Shown one piece after another: positions 48,072 through 60,400 of a stretch of DNA of 64,000 nt. The translations under genes were made by a program, and so were the position numbers. The stretch is taken from the NCBI GenBank assembly GCA_018398585.1, contig JAGTTD010000024.1, positions 6,414,071 to 6,478,070 of the forward strand. The letters run 5' to 3'. The first letter of the stretch is position 1. Each line of letters starts with the position of its first letter. The notes under the pieces are model-generated. The model did no database searches, was not told the DNA's origin, and worked only from the letters and a program-made list of their open reading frames with translations. Source of the stretch: Simmondsia chinensis. Taxonomy: Eukaryota > Streptophyta > Magnoliopsida > Caryophyllales > Simmondsiaceae.

Positions 48072-48360
48072 ATGATAACTTCTAACTACCCTTGTACATG
48101 CATTCACAGCGGCATGCAGGATCGAATCCCCAGAACCGCACTCACGCGTCCTTTCTTTCTTTCTTTTTTTCCTTTTCCCTTTTTTTTAGTTAAATTAATT
48201 CTTTGTACATACTCCACACAAAATGCATGTGGGTTAATGGCTAGAGACCCTATCATCCACCAGCATGCCGGTTCGATGCTTTGTAACTGTAGAAGCGTTT
48301 TTTTTTCCGATTTTTCTCTTTCTCTCTCCTTCTACCTTTAATTTTGGATTTTTACTTTTG
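48072..48360 (+). mobile_element. Two tandem tRNA-like SINE-like units
   Basis: Two direct copies (about 48072-48215 and 48228-48360) each have an A-box-like stretch (AATGGCTAGAGACC in the second), a B-box-like GCAGGATCGAATCCC or GCCGGTTCGATGC, and then a long T/C-rich tail. The box spacing of about 35-40 bases fits a pol III promoter. The family is not recognised. Confidence 0.4.
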
Positions 48361-48943
48361 TTAAATTGATATGATGCAACATCATATGATTCAAAAGCAT
48401 TAGATCATAAATTCATAAGAACATATATGTTTCTTAAATTGATCGACAATGCTTCAAATCGCATTATTCAGAAATTACATGTGGTTAAGCAGTCCAGGTC
48501 ATTCCATCTTTATATTAACATTACATGATGATAAAACTCCAACATTTGATCAAAATTTCAAGATAAATAACACATTAAAACAATTTCTAAATTAAAAATC
48601 ATGGGTTCTTGATTTTGGTTGTAACCGTATGCAAATTAATTATGTGCATAATCAACAACGCTCAAACATAAATTCTCATTTTCTTATGATATCAATCTTA
48701 GAATCTCAGGATTTGTAATCTCTTGATCAAACTTTAAGATATTAAACTTAGAATTTCATGATTCTTACTCATATTTTGAATCAAAAAGACATGTTGTGAT
48801 CCATAGCAATTCATGTAAAAGTAAGATCTAAGAAAAGATCCCAATCCTCTCCATTCATTACTTTCTCCAATCTCACACGGTTCTCCATCAAATCCCGCGA
48901 ACTGAAGAAGCCATTTTCAATTAAAGAAAATAAGCCTCAAGAT

Positions 48944-49506
48944 TGTTGGAGAATTTTCCAATAAACTGGGAACCGGGCAACCAAACGATCTCAGGTGTTG
49001 AGGTCGTGTAATCACTTTCCTTAAAACTTATTTCGAAGTATGAAATACCTCGGGGCTACAATGACAGTGTTTCTTGCAGTTATTTTTTTCATAATCTCAT
49101 CACTTAAACATAATAATGAAGGTCTTATTTATAGTTTGCAAGTGTCTCTTCATGAAGGGACGTGTCCCTTCATGAAGTGACACTTTCTCTTTAATAATTC
49201 ACAATACTTGCAAGCAAATATATTTCATCTGTCTTCTTCAAAAAATCAGGGGAAAATATATTCGAAAAAAGGTTTAGAAGACGTTCCAAACTTATCAAAA
49301 TATTACTTTAATTCTGTAAGCCCTGTGTGTCGACACACGGACCCTATGTGTCAACTCACAGTTGCATTTTTTTGGTTCTGTAGGATTGTGTATCGACACT
49401 CAGGCCCTATGTGTCAACACACACCCCATAAGTAGAAAGTACCTAAAACCAAGTATGGGAAAATCCCTAACACTTTATTCATCACATATATTTTGAAAAT
49501 ATATCA
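48944..49506 (-). repeat. Second copy of the 28.4-kb LTR, right end missing
   Basis: Starts TGTTGGAGAATTTTCC and follows 28358-28992 closely (ACGATCTCAGGTGT, GAAGTATGAAATACCTCG, TTATTTATAGTTTGCAAGTG), including the CGACACACGG palindrome pair at 49327-49425. It is about 80 bp short at its right end, where CACC-rich DNA begins. It is in the same orientation as the first copy, so it could be the 5' LTR of the same minus-strand element, with the MULE inserted between, or a solo copy. Several hundred bases internal to copy 1 (about 28480-28560) are shortened here. Confidence 0.7.
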
Positions 49507-49990
49507 ACCACTGCCACCTATCTTTCTCTCTCTCCCCACCCCATCTCAAATCCCTACGGCCACCGCCACAGCCACCTCCTCCCACCACAACCACTATCGC
49601 CACCCGTCATCACGGTCACGGCGATAGCGGGTGGCGGTGGAGGTGACCGTTGGGATTTGACATGGGATAGAAAGAGAGAGATGGGTGGCAGTGGCGGAGA
49701 GGAATGGCAGCAGTAGCAGCGGCGGGTGGTGGTGATGGTGACCGTTGGGATTTGGGATGGGATAGAGGGAGAGGGTTGGGTGGCAGTGGCGGGGGTGGTG
49801 GAAAGCAGTGGCGGTGGTTGTTTTTATCGGTGGCAATGGTGTTGACCATCGGGTGGTGGTAGAACTCCGGATATGATGAGCCTCTTAGAACCATTGATCA
49901 ATTTTACTTAAGATCTGACGCTGTAGATTAAATTTTCTCACATTCTCACAAAACTTCCATTCTCATTCCAGTCTCTCTATATATATATAT
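49507..49990 (-). mobile_element. CACC-rich element with inverted 75-bp units
   Basis: Units of about 75 bp (CCGCCACTGCCACC, CTATCCCAT, AAATCCCAACGGTCACC) occur twice on the minus strand (about 49625-49850) and once inverted on the plus strand (49507-49595). The outer part, 49885-49975, is the inverse of the head found at 28178. Pro/His-rich ORFs here are translations of the repeat. Confidence 0.55.
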
Positions 49991-50090
49991 ATATGGGAGC
50001 GGTTGGAATGAGAATGAAAGTTCTGTGAGAATATGAGAAAATTAAATTTACACTGTTCGATTTTAAGTAAGATTGATTAATAGTTCTAAT
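49884..50090. repeat. Palindrome centred on an (AT)n tract
   Basis: The arms 49884-49975 and 49995-50090 are inverse copies (TTCTCACATTCTCACAAAAC against GTTCTGTGAGAATATGAGAA; CATTCTCATTCC against GGAATGAGAATG) around (AT)9-10. It looks like two heads of the same element joined head to head. Confidence 0.85.
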
Positions 50091-51240
50091 TTTTTCTCCC
50101 TCTCTCCTTGTCATTTACTTCTCAATTTTTTTACTTTCCTTCCTCTCTTTTTTAACATTTCACCAATTTTTTTCTCTTTCCTTCCCTTTTTACTTTCATA
50201 CTCCAATTTTTTAACTCTCTCTCTTCTACTTTTAACATTTCACTAATTTTTTTCTCTCTCTTCTCTCATTTTTTACGTTTACACCATAATTTTTTTTGCT
50301 CTTTCTCTCTCTTGTGCTTTTACCTTGACCCCCAATTGTTTTTACTCTATCTCCTCTTCTTTCTATGTTTACACGCCAATTTTTTTTTTTCCTTTATCAA
50401 GATTTGATTGCAATTTTTCCTTTTTTTGACAATACTGGGTGAAGTTTGTAACAATAGACAACAAATTAAATACTATAAATTGATACCTTATTAGCAAAGA
50501 CACATAAAAAGATTTGACAAATATTGGTTGAATTAATGAGAAAAAAAGATTTGTGGATATTGTAGGTAATTGAAAGAAAGGATTTAATGCATTAATATTC
50601 AATTGAAAGCTTCAACAAAGCAAAAGTAGAAATTTTGCGACAATTGAGAGTGTTTATATTGAATTGCACATAGACACTACTTATTTTAATAGTTATGAAT
50701 TTAATATTTGTTACTTATAGTTATAGCCTTAAAAATTAATGCTTTTAAGTTAATTATATAATTGTTCATACTAGCTAAATAGTTTACTCGAACTTAGTTT
50801 CCTATTCTGACTTTTTTTTTTATATTTTTAACAGTTGGATATTAATAACGGAGGCTCAATGTGATGAGCTGGACATTCCAGTCACCCCCAAAAAAATCTA
50901 ACAATTTCAATGGATTTACAAATCATTTAATCCCTACCTGTGTTGAGGACACAAAAAATTGGAATGTAAACGTAAAAAGGAAACGAGAGAGAAAGCAAAT
51001 TGGGGCATAAATGTAGAGGGAGAGGAAAAGAGAGAGTAAAAAAATTAGGGTATAAATGAAGAAAGAGAAGGAGATAGAGGAAAAAAAATTGGCGAAAGGT
51101 TAAAAAGGAGAAGAGACGGAGTGAAAAAAAAAATTGGGATGAAAACATAGAAAGGGTAGGAGAGAAAGAAAGTAAAAAATTGGGGTTCAAACTTAGAAAG
51201 GGGAGGAGAAAGAGAAAAAAAATGGTTGGTTAAAGGTTAA
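50091..51240. repeat. Foldback with pyrimidine/purine-rich minisatellite arms
   Basis: The left arm 50091-50395 repeats CT-rich units (AATTTTTTTCTCTCTCTTCT, then TTTACACC). The right arm 50938-51240 carries the inverse (GTAAA, GAGAGA, AAAAAATTGG). About 540 bp of AT-rich DNA lies between. ORFs in the arms are low-complexity. Confidence 0.75.
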
Positions 51241-51254
51241 AAAGTTCATTTATG

Positions 51255-51777
51255 GAGAAATTTCCCACTACTTAATAAGCCTCCTTACCCCAAATGCTAA
51301 AATATACAAAGCCTAGACATAATCAAATTACTTAAGTTAATAAATTAAATATTACACTAAAAAATTCTACTAAAAACCGTCACAATCCATAACTCACCCC
51401 ACTTCCATTACCCCAGCAAGTTCCCAGCTCGCCTAGCTATTGTCGCCAGGCTCCAGTCAATTCATCATCTTCCTACCACGTCATCTCAAGATATTTTGCT
51501 AAGATATTTTAGCTTCTCTCTATAAATAGAAATAGTTAGTTATTCTAGAGTTCATGCTTGATTGATGTGACATTTTTCTCTCTCTCCCTCAAACTCTCTA
51601 TCTATGTCTTCTCCTCTTTTATTTTCATACTCGTAATTATTCCGCTCCTTGGGGATGAAATAGAAATATATGCAACACATACAAAGGGGCAATGACTTGC
51701 TATCCCATAGCCACCAAATTAAGAGTTAATTACTTGAATTAATTCATTTGGGTGTTTGTGAGTTTGGATCCTATCAA
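51255..51777 (+). repeat. Probable 5' LTR of a Ty3/gypsy element
   Basis: The stretch ends directly before a primer-site-like TTAGTATCAGAGC (51778-51790). It contains CTCTCTATAAATAG (about 51514) as a TATA box and a following CT-rich leader. The left end is not resolved, since the second LTR is not in the window. Confidence 0.5.
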
Positions 51778-51838
51778 TTAGTATCAGAGCATTTGTTCCT
51801 CGTCCCAGATTCTCGAGCCCTTCAATCAGTAATCAACA

Positions 51839-54147
51839 ATGCCAGAGGGAACAAGGTCTCAAGTATCATTAAGGAAAAATGGATGAATCCAATTTCGACG
51901 ATTCAATTCAGTTGAAAGATCTCTAAGAAGTCATTAATGGAATCTCCATGCAAGTGGCTGGCCTCGCACATCTGGTGCATGATCGGAATCCGCTACTAGC
52001 TCCAGCAGTACCACAATCTTCCGTAGTGGTGATCCCAGAATGCACACACCGGCTAACGCACGAGGTAACTACCTAGTCTTGACTCAATTCACTAAGATTG
52101 GTTTTTTGAAATTTAGTGGTAAGGGTGTGGATGGATGGCTACACTGATGTAAGTGATATTTTGTTATTGACAAAACCCTGAATGATTTGAAAGTCATGCT
52201 CGCTAGGGTCGCTATTGAGGACGATGCCAAAGATTGGCATGATTCTTTTGAGGAATCGTGGACTAAAGTTGTTGACATTCCATGGGAGGTTTATACGACA
52301 CAAATCTAAGCTAGATTAGTGGAATCCGCAGATAATCCCCTCACGGAGCTCATTAAATTATGACAATCGGGTAGTGTGGATGAGTATTTGAGTAAATTTG
52401 AATCGTTGGTGAATCGATGTGGGTTAAGTGAGGATCAAAAGATTAATGTTCTTTTGGGGGGCCTTCATGAGGAGATCTCGGTTAGCATTCCCATGCTTAG
52501 ACCCCATTCTTTACATGGCTACTTGTACTAGCAAAGCAACAGGAACGTAATTGTGCGTTTCTCAAGAGGGTATCCAGCAAAAACCTTTTGAAGTCAGCCA
52601 GATTCTCCCCACAACGAGCCCATTGAGAAATTTTCCCAACCCACCTCACCCTCCCGCCACCCCATTTCTTACTGCCAATAGGGAACACCCCCCGGCCCTT
52701 GCCTCGGGGCCAGTTAAGCTTAACATTGCTGAATTAGATAACCTCCGTGCACGTAATCTCTACTTTTATTTCCGAGATTGCTTTACTCCGGGTCATCAAT
52801 GCTCCATGCGCAACAGTGCTCGATGTTATGGTTAGAGGCAGACGATGAAGACGCCATTTCCATTCCGCCACCACCAAATCCTGATTCGAATTCAGTTTCG
52901 GATCAACACATTTCTACACATGCTCTGTAAGGTATCACATAATGTCAAACAATGCAAGTTATAGTTGGTGCTAACGACGCTCTTTGAGCATTCTCATTTA
53001 TAGGGGTAGTATCCATAGCTTCCTTGATGTTGCTCTCACCCCACTCTTAGGCTATCCCATTGATACTGCCAATCGACCCTAGGTTACTGTAGCCGATCGG
53101 AAGCAGGTGTTCTATGCTGGTATCTGCCACGATTTTCGTCAGCAACTATAGGATGCCCCCATTTTCTTCAACATGCAACTCATTCCTTTATCTGGCTGTG
53201 ATATGGTTTTGGGAATTCAGTGGCTCCATACTCTTGGTAAGGTCGTGTGGGACTTCTCGAGGTGCTCATTGATTTTAGACTTCAAGGTCGCCGTTACACT
53301 CTTCATGGGATCTGTACACCGACTTTGATACGTATTACCGAGAGGACACTCTCTTTACTTATGTCCACTTTAGCTTCATTTTTTGCCTTCTTGATTACTA
53401 TGGCATCCAACCACCACTTTTATTATCGGTAAACACCAAGTCGCCAACTGAAATAGATCCACCCGGTTTGCAGGTCTTACTTACATACTTTGCGGATGTC
53501 TTTACAACACTCGTCGGTTTTCCTCCCTCCCACCAATTCTTCGATCACCGCATGCCTCTTAACAAAGGCAGTAATCCTATCAACCTCTGTCCTTTTCACT
53601 ATCTCCTCTTCCAAAAAGATATTATCAATTCCTTGATAAAGGAAATGTTAAACGTCGAGGTCATCCAAAATAGTAATTCCCCCTTTGCATCCCCCTTTGT
53701 TCTTGTCAAAAAAATGGTTCTTGGAGCCTTTGTGTGGATTAACGTGTCTTCAACAAAATGATAGTAAAGGATAAATTCAGATTCCAATCGTTAAGGAGTT
53801 GCTTGATGAGTTGGAGAGTGCCTTGTTTTCTCCAAAATAGACCTCAAATCTGGCTGTAGGCAGATCCACATGTCAACCAAAGATATTTAGAAGATAGCTT
53901 TCCACTGTCATTCGAGTCATTATGAATTTATCGTAATGCACCATCCACTTTTAAGGGCTCAATGAATGACATATTTAGGCCTTTCCTTCAGCCTTTCGTA
54001 CTTGTCTTTTTCTATGATATCCTCATCTATAGCACCCCATGGTCCACTCATTTAGCCCATCTACGCACTGTCTTGGCTATTCATGCCAAGTGCAAGTTTG
54101 GCACTTGCTATATCGAGTATTTGGGCCATTTTGTATTAGGTGCAGGG
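51839..54147 (+). pseudogene. Ty3/gypsy gag-protease-RT relic, cut at 54147
   Basis: Gag begins at ATG 51839. GFLKFSGKGVDGWL near 52100 and DEYLSKFESLVNRCGLSEDQK near 52380-52440 are gypsy gag. FTPGHQC near 52790 matches the cysteine motif end. Protease-like DALTFLIYRGSIHSFLD is near 52980, then GCDMVLGIQWL near 53190. RT carries FADVFTTLVGFPPSHQF, PFASPFVLVKK and, near 54000, FFYDILIYS where FFDDILIYS is usual, so one active-site Asp is lost. Many stops and frameshifts. The sequence stops at the TGTTAAG of the inserted copia. Confidence 0.85.
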
Positions 54148-56119
54148 TGTTAAGAACAGTGTTGTGAAATCTAGATTTATTCTGTAAATATTACTTTGTT
54201 AATGAATAAAATTGAAGTTCCAGTCGTTTCTTTATTAAATTTGTGTAAGAGAGCATATATACTACATGTGATTTTCTTTTTGATAACATCCATGAGATGG
54301 GTGTAGTCTTCATATTACAATTTACATGTTTATTCTAAGTGGTTTATGATATTAGCCCATAGATAGATTTGGAACAAATAGTATGGATTGTTGCTTGAAA
54401 AACTTGTAATCACAGACAAGTTTGGACACTTGTATGCTAAGACTATAACATGAAACTTTAGATGACTTGTCTTGGCCATGTGAATGGTGATCCAAAAAAG
54501 TTATATTGGTGTGTTTAATAAGATTGATATACTAAGTAGGACTACGCGAGTTACTTGTTCCTAGACTACTATTTGATATGAGTGATTCATGTTCTACTAT
54601 TTGAATGACGACTCTAAATCCTGAGAGTACTCTGGACTTGTGCATGGAACGTTAGTTACTTTGATATACTTTAAGCAAGGTCTAAACAAGTGACTGAATT
54701 CGTACATATACTGGGTAGCGGTGTAAAGTGCGACAACGATCAGGAATTAATATGACATCTACAGTCACTTGTGAGATACAAATTTCTCCTAATTGATTCA
54801 CAAGTGTTTGAATGATTCAGAATCTTTGATCAAAGTATTCCAGTGTTTGACATTTGGAATTTATGCTGTTAATTTGTTCAAGTACAAATGAATTGTTGAG
54901 TCAAAGGCGAGTTGATAACTAATAGAGAAGTTGTGAGAAGAATAATGGCAGTAGTTATATTTATTCTTTATCATGGAGATCCAATGGAGGGGCAGTTGTC
55001 ATCAATATAATCTATTTGAAAAATATCGAATAAATGATTTAAATTTTGAGTACAGTGAGATTTATTTAGTGAAATTAAGTCTCATTGAATAGTAATTAAA
55101 TTTGATCATAAGTTGGTAATTAATTTAACCCATTTGGACCTCGATTTGAATTGTCCGTTAGGCCCTTGCGCAAGCCTCTAATTTTATTGCCGTCGAAAAA
55201 ATATTAAAAGACATCATGAGATGAATTATTTAATCATGGGATGAGTAAATTTAAACTTGCCAAACAGTATTTATGAGATGAATAAAAATTAATAATTACA
55301 AAATAAAATAATTATATGAAATTAAAATTTATAAGTTGAATTTCTTTCATGTAGGAAACAAAGAAAAAAAATCGCAAAACAGGGTCGATCCACATATAAG
55401 TAGATGGACCAACCAGCACGCGACACATGTTGTGCACTAGGGCTGCTGGGGTGGATCTGCACCTTCACGCGCAACGCGATGACAAGATTAAAGGACAGGT
55501 TTTGACCTGTTAAACACGATGCTTTGAATTTGTTTTTAAATAAAATGCTGCGCTTTATTTTAAATATGCGCACCCCACATCGATTTTTCCATATTTTTTC
55601 CCTCCGGTATCCTACTATAAATAAAGGTACCTATTTTAAGGTTTGACAATCAATTTAAAAAAAAAAAAGTTTCTAAAAGTGTTGACTTTCGGAGACCTAA
55701 TTAGAGATAAAAATTTCCGTTGAAAATTTTATTTCTACAGCTTAATATTTTTGGAGCCCACTCTCCAAGCGATTTGAGGTCGCTGCGTAGAAGGTAGCTA
55801 GGTCTGGGTTTTCTCGGAGCTTATTATTCTTCTGCTGTTCTATGTTATTAAAGCAATTCCAGGTATTCTTCTTCTCTTCCCTTTTAAGTTTTTTGCTTTT
55901 CTATTTATTTACTGTAACTTTTATTATGCTAGTTATAGTTTATTTAATTGTTATGAATGTATTAGAGTAGAGGCCTGCAGATTTAAATTAGAAATTTTAA
56001 TCTTTAAATTTAAAATTAGGAATTTTAAATCAACCTTAGGTTTAAAATTAAGAATTTTGAACCCTTGCACTGTGTTAACTTCATTAAATTAGGGAAAATT
56101 TTTGAATTTCGTCCTAATA
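54148..56119 (+). repeat. 5' LTR of the third copia element
   Basis: It starts TGTTAAGAACAG. It aligns throughout with the LTR that starts at 60582, for example GAATAAAATTGAAGTTCCAG, TAGATTTGGAACAAATAGTA and CTCTAAATCCTGAGAGTACT. The end is placed at CCTAATA (56113-56119), just before TAGTATTGGAGCC, a decayed form of the Met-tRNA primer site, giving 1,972 bp. The TATA-like CTACTATAAATAAAGG is near 55611. Confidence 0.82.
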
Positions 56120-56251
56120 ATTAGTATTGGAGCCAGCCTTTAATTATATTCTTAATAGACATGAATTGGTATAATAAGATTAAAATAAATAGACTCGCAA
56201 TTTATTAAAATAGAAATTTTATTAAGAAGAAAAAATAATTTAATTTGATTT

Positions 56252-56278
56252 TAATAATAATAATAATAATAATAATAT
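56252..56278. repeat. (TAA)n microsatellite
   Basis: About nine TAA units in the leader of the third copia element. Confidence 0.9.
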
Positions 56279-56480
56279 CGGCTTAAATTGTTTAAATCGA
56301 TAATGAATTAATAGCTAATTCAGATATGTCAATGAAGATTAGTTAAAATTACATTCATATTAATGGTATGATCAGATTGTGCATATTTAATCAAGATTTG
56401 CAAAAGAGGACAAATCGATCTAATGAGATTATATTCAATTACTTTTCTTAAATTATTTTTAATTTTAAATTAAAAAATAT

Positions 56481-56551
56481 GGCGCTGACTGGCCATTGAC
56501 GTGGCGTTGACTGTGCATTGACATGGCGCTAACTGTGCGCTGACGTCAGCA
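56481..56551. repeat. Short GC-rich tandem repeat
   Basis: Three to four imperfect units of GGCGCTGACT.GCATTGAC.T type lie in AT-rich leader DNA. Confidence 0.7.
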
Positions 56552-56584
56552 TTTGTATTTTTATTTTTAAAAAAATTATTTTTA

Positions 56585-56945
56585 ATTAATTAATTTAATT
56601 TTAGAATGAGATTTTAAACTAGATTATAAGATAATATAAGTAGTAGGATGGTATTGTTTTAAATAAAAAGAATTTTAATTTTTTTATTAGTTAATTTATT
56701 TTTTAGAATAAAATTTTAAAGTAGATTATGAGATAATCTAAATAGAAAGACAGTGATTTTTTAAATAAAAATAATTAATTAATTAATTTTATTGGTTAAT
56801 TTTTAGAATGAGATTCTAAAGTAGATTATGACATAATCTAAGTAGTAGGACGGTATTGTTTTAAATTAAAAAAATTAATTAATTAATTTTGCTAGTCGAT
56901 TTAATTTTTAGAATGAGATTCTAAAGGAGATCATGAGATAATCTA
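56585..56945. repeat. Tandem repeat of about 110-120 bp in the copia leader
   Basis: Four units with TTTAGAATGAGATT(C/T)TAAA, GATTATGA.ATAATCTAA, GTAGTAGGA.GGTATTGTTT and an AATTAATTAATTTT joint. Confidence 0.8.
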
Positions 56946-57486
56946 TGTTAAAATGCAAGTTAATCTAGAACTACTAGTTTATAAAAATCAAGTAGGAGCG
57001 AGATTCAATTGTTGAAACTCACGTTCTCCATTACAGGTCTAGCAATATAGTAGATTGATAGATCTCCCAGCGGAGGATGTCGGTTTGTAGGTTACAGGGT
57101 TAGACTTATATTAGGATAAACCAAAGTACAAAAAAGCGATGCAACCATGCTGCCGTGGAGTATTAGGTATATTTGTATGAAGGTTTAGGCAATGATTTAC
57201 ACTTGACTAGCAGTGATACATTGGCCTCCCCAAGGTGGCTTTGTTATGTTATATTAGAGAATAAGGTAAAGTGGTAAGTTAATCATGTTTAGTAAGAGTT
57301 ACAAGAAAATATGTTAACTGAAAATAGTTCTCACCTAAACTAATTTCGTAGGACCCCGCTGCAGAGGAGTAAGGAATGGTGTGTTTGGGTCATCATTGCA
57401 TATGTGATAGTATAGTTTTGTGGATACCTGACTTATTGTGTTTTCTAAAATAAAAGAATAGATATCAATATTTATAGTGTTTTGAG

Positions 57487-60400
57487 ATGGATACTATTGG
57501 TGAACTTCACTTGATTCTAATCCATAATGTACTCATTGGACTAAATTACTTTACTTGGAAAAATAAGTTGGACTTAGTTATTACTCAAAAGGGTCTTGAG
57601 CTTGTTCTCACTGAAGCTTGTCCACCAATGCCCAATGCTAATTGTACAGCTACTGAAATAGAGCATTATGAACGCCGGCATGGGGGTAATGAGTTAGCCA
57701 AGTGCTATCTATTGACCTGAGTTTTAGAAGTGCTCAGGCATTAGATGCTTGAGAAGCAAACAACAGCTGAGATAATTGAACATTTAGGAGATATGTTCGA
57801 GGAGCAATATGAAGCACCAAGGCAAGAACTCATTAGGAAGCTTCTCAACATGAGGATGTCTGAAGGAATACCAGTTAAGGAACACATCATGAATATGATG
57901 GCATGTTTTTCTCAACTAGAAATCCTTGGAGCTGAGTTTGACAGTCAAACAAAATAGGATATCATCCTCATTTCTCTGTCCAAGTCATTTGCTCAATCCA
58001 GACTAAATTTTTATATAAACAACAAAAACTATTCGCTACCTGAACTAATAAAAGAGCTGCAAGCAACAGAAGACATATGTGGGGCATCAGGACTGCCCAA
58101 GAATTGGGGACAAGTAACAGTAAGCATATTAAAGGAAAGTGTTTCCTTTGTGGAGAAGTGGGCCACTGGAAAGGTGATTGCACTAAGGACTTAGCTGCAC
58201 TGCTTGCAAAAGACTGTTAAGCCATCTGATAAAGATATGTTGATATCTCACTTAGATGAATCATGCACAATTGAGAGTCCACAGGATCCTAGAGTGTGGA
58301 TTCAAGTTCAACTGACCATGTCTGTAATATGTTACAGGGGCTCAAGCTAAAGAAGGCTAAATGCCGGGAGGCTGTACCTGATGGTTGGAGACGATAGAAG
58401 AGTAGGAGTCTTAGGAGTAGGAGATGTTAGCTTAATATTTAGTGGTAGAGTTTTGTTTTTAAAGGATTGTTTATTTGTACTTGCATTGCACAGGAATTTG
58501 ATTTCTGTGTCTCGATAAGTGAATAATGGTTATTTAGTTAATTTTGGTATTAAACCTGTTATTATGTGAAATAAATTGTTTATCTGCAAAGGTACATGTG
58601 TCGATGGATTATTTATGTGATTGCCTTATCAAAACTCTGATATTTGCTTAAATGAATCTAACACAAGCTCACTTTTTCAATCTCCTAAAAGAAAACAACC
58701 TAAAAGGGATAATGCCTTCACATGGCACCAACTTTTAGGTCACATTAATTCAAACAGGGTTGAAAGTTTGGTAAAAGATGGATTGATAGAACCTTTGGAC
58801 TTGAAGCCGTTACCAGTCTACGAATTTTGCTTAGAAGGTAAGAAGATCAAGTCTGTCTTTAAGAGTAAAGGCAACAGCATTGATGATTTGCTTGAGCTCA
58901 TTCACATAGACGTATGTGGACTAATGAATGTTTGGGCAAGAGGTGTGAGTACTTCATCACATTTACTGATGATAAATCAAAGTATGGATATGTTTACCTA
59001 ATGAAACATAAGTCGAACTCTTTTGAAAAATTCAAAGAGTACAAACCTGAAGTTGAAAAGCAATTAGGTAAACAAGTTAAGTCGCTTCGATTAGATCGAG
59101 ATGGTGGATATCTTTCGAGCGAGTTTCTGGATTTCCCAACTTCAAAAGGGATAAGATCTCAACTCTCTGCTTCGGCTACACCGTGGTAGAAAAATGTTGC
59201 AGAAAGAAGGAATAGGATATCGTAAGAGATGGTAAGGTCCATGATGAGCCATGTGACTTTACCAATCTCTTTTTTGAGTTATCCCAAAGGAGCAAGGGTG
59301 GTCTTTTCTATAATACTTCTAAGTAAAAGTTTTTTGTACATGTAAATGCAAAATATTTAGAGGGGGATTTTATAGTAGACTACGAAATCAAAAGTAGAGT
59401 AGTGCTAGAGGAATTAAAAAAAAAATGACGCTAATTCTGAACAGCTAGACACAACTCGAGACACAGTGGACGCATTAGTTGGGCCTACTAATAGGTCGAG
59501 AATGTTCCAGGCACATGAAAGCCTAGGCGTAGTGGGAGGATTATCAGAGCACCTGACAGGTTCATGGTAGGAGCCTTAATGGTTGACCATGACATTAAAT
59601 TTGATCTTCGCTACTACAATGAGGCAATTAGAAACAAGGATGCGAACCAGTGGGTCTTAACAATGAAATCTGATATAGGATCTATGTATTCTAATCATGT
59701 ATGGGATCTTGTAGAGGTGCCTGTTGGTATTAAACCCATTGGTTGTAGATAGGCCTACAAGAGGAAAAGAGGAGTGGACGGAAAGATAGAGACCTTCAAG
59801 GTAAGATCGATTATTATGAGACCTTCTCACCAGTAGTCATGCTAAAGTCCATAAGGATACTCCCATCGATAGTAGCGCGTTATGCGATTTGGCAAATGGA
59901 AGTTAAAACGGCCTTTTTGAATAATCGTCTTGAGGAAGACATCTATATGGTGGAACCAGACGATTACATTGGCAAAAATTGGGAACATATGGTATGCAGA
60001 CTAAAAACGTCCATGTATGGACTGAAGTAAGCATCACATTCATAGAATATTAGATACAATAAAGCAATTAAATCTTATGGTTTTGAGCAATTGATTGACG
60101 AACCATGCTTGTACAAATGACATCAAGAGAAAGTAGTAACTTTCTTGATATTGTATGTCGATGCCATACTACACATTGGGAATGATGTAGGTGTGTTATC
60201 AGCTGTAAAAATTTGGTTGTCAAGTTAGTTCAAAATGAAGAACTAGAGATATGCCGATCATTTATAGTGACGAGCTGGTTTCAATTGGCTATATAGATTC
60301 AAACTTCTAGTCAGACAGAGATACCAAATGTTCGACGTTTGGGCATTGTCTTTACCCTTGGTGGAGGAGCCATTAGTGGGAGGAATGTCCAGCAGTCTTG

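Noticed and set aside
49594..49894. Pro/His-rich ORFs on the minus strand
   Set aside because: They arise from CACC/CCGCCACTG repeats; overlapping frames are open for the same reason.
50091..51190. Ser/Phe-Leu-rich ORFs in the pyrimidine-rich arms
   Set aside because: Low-complexity CT-rich minisatellite translated; the same units read in several frames.
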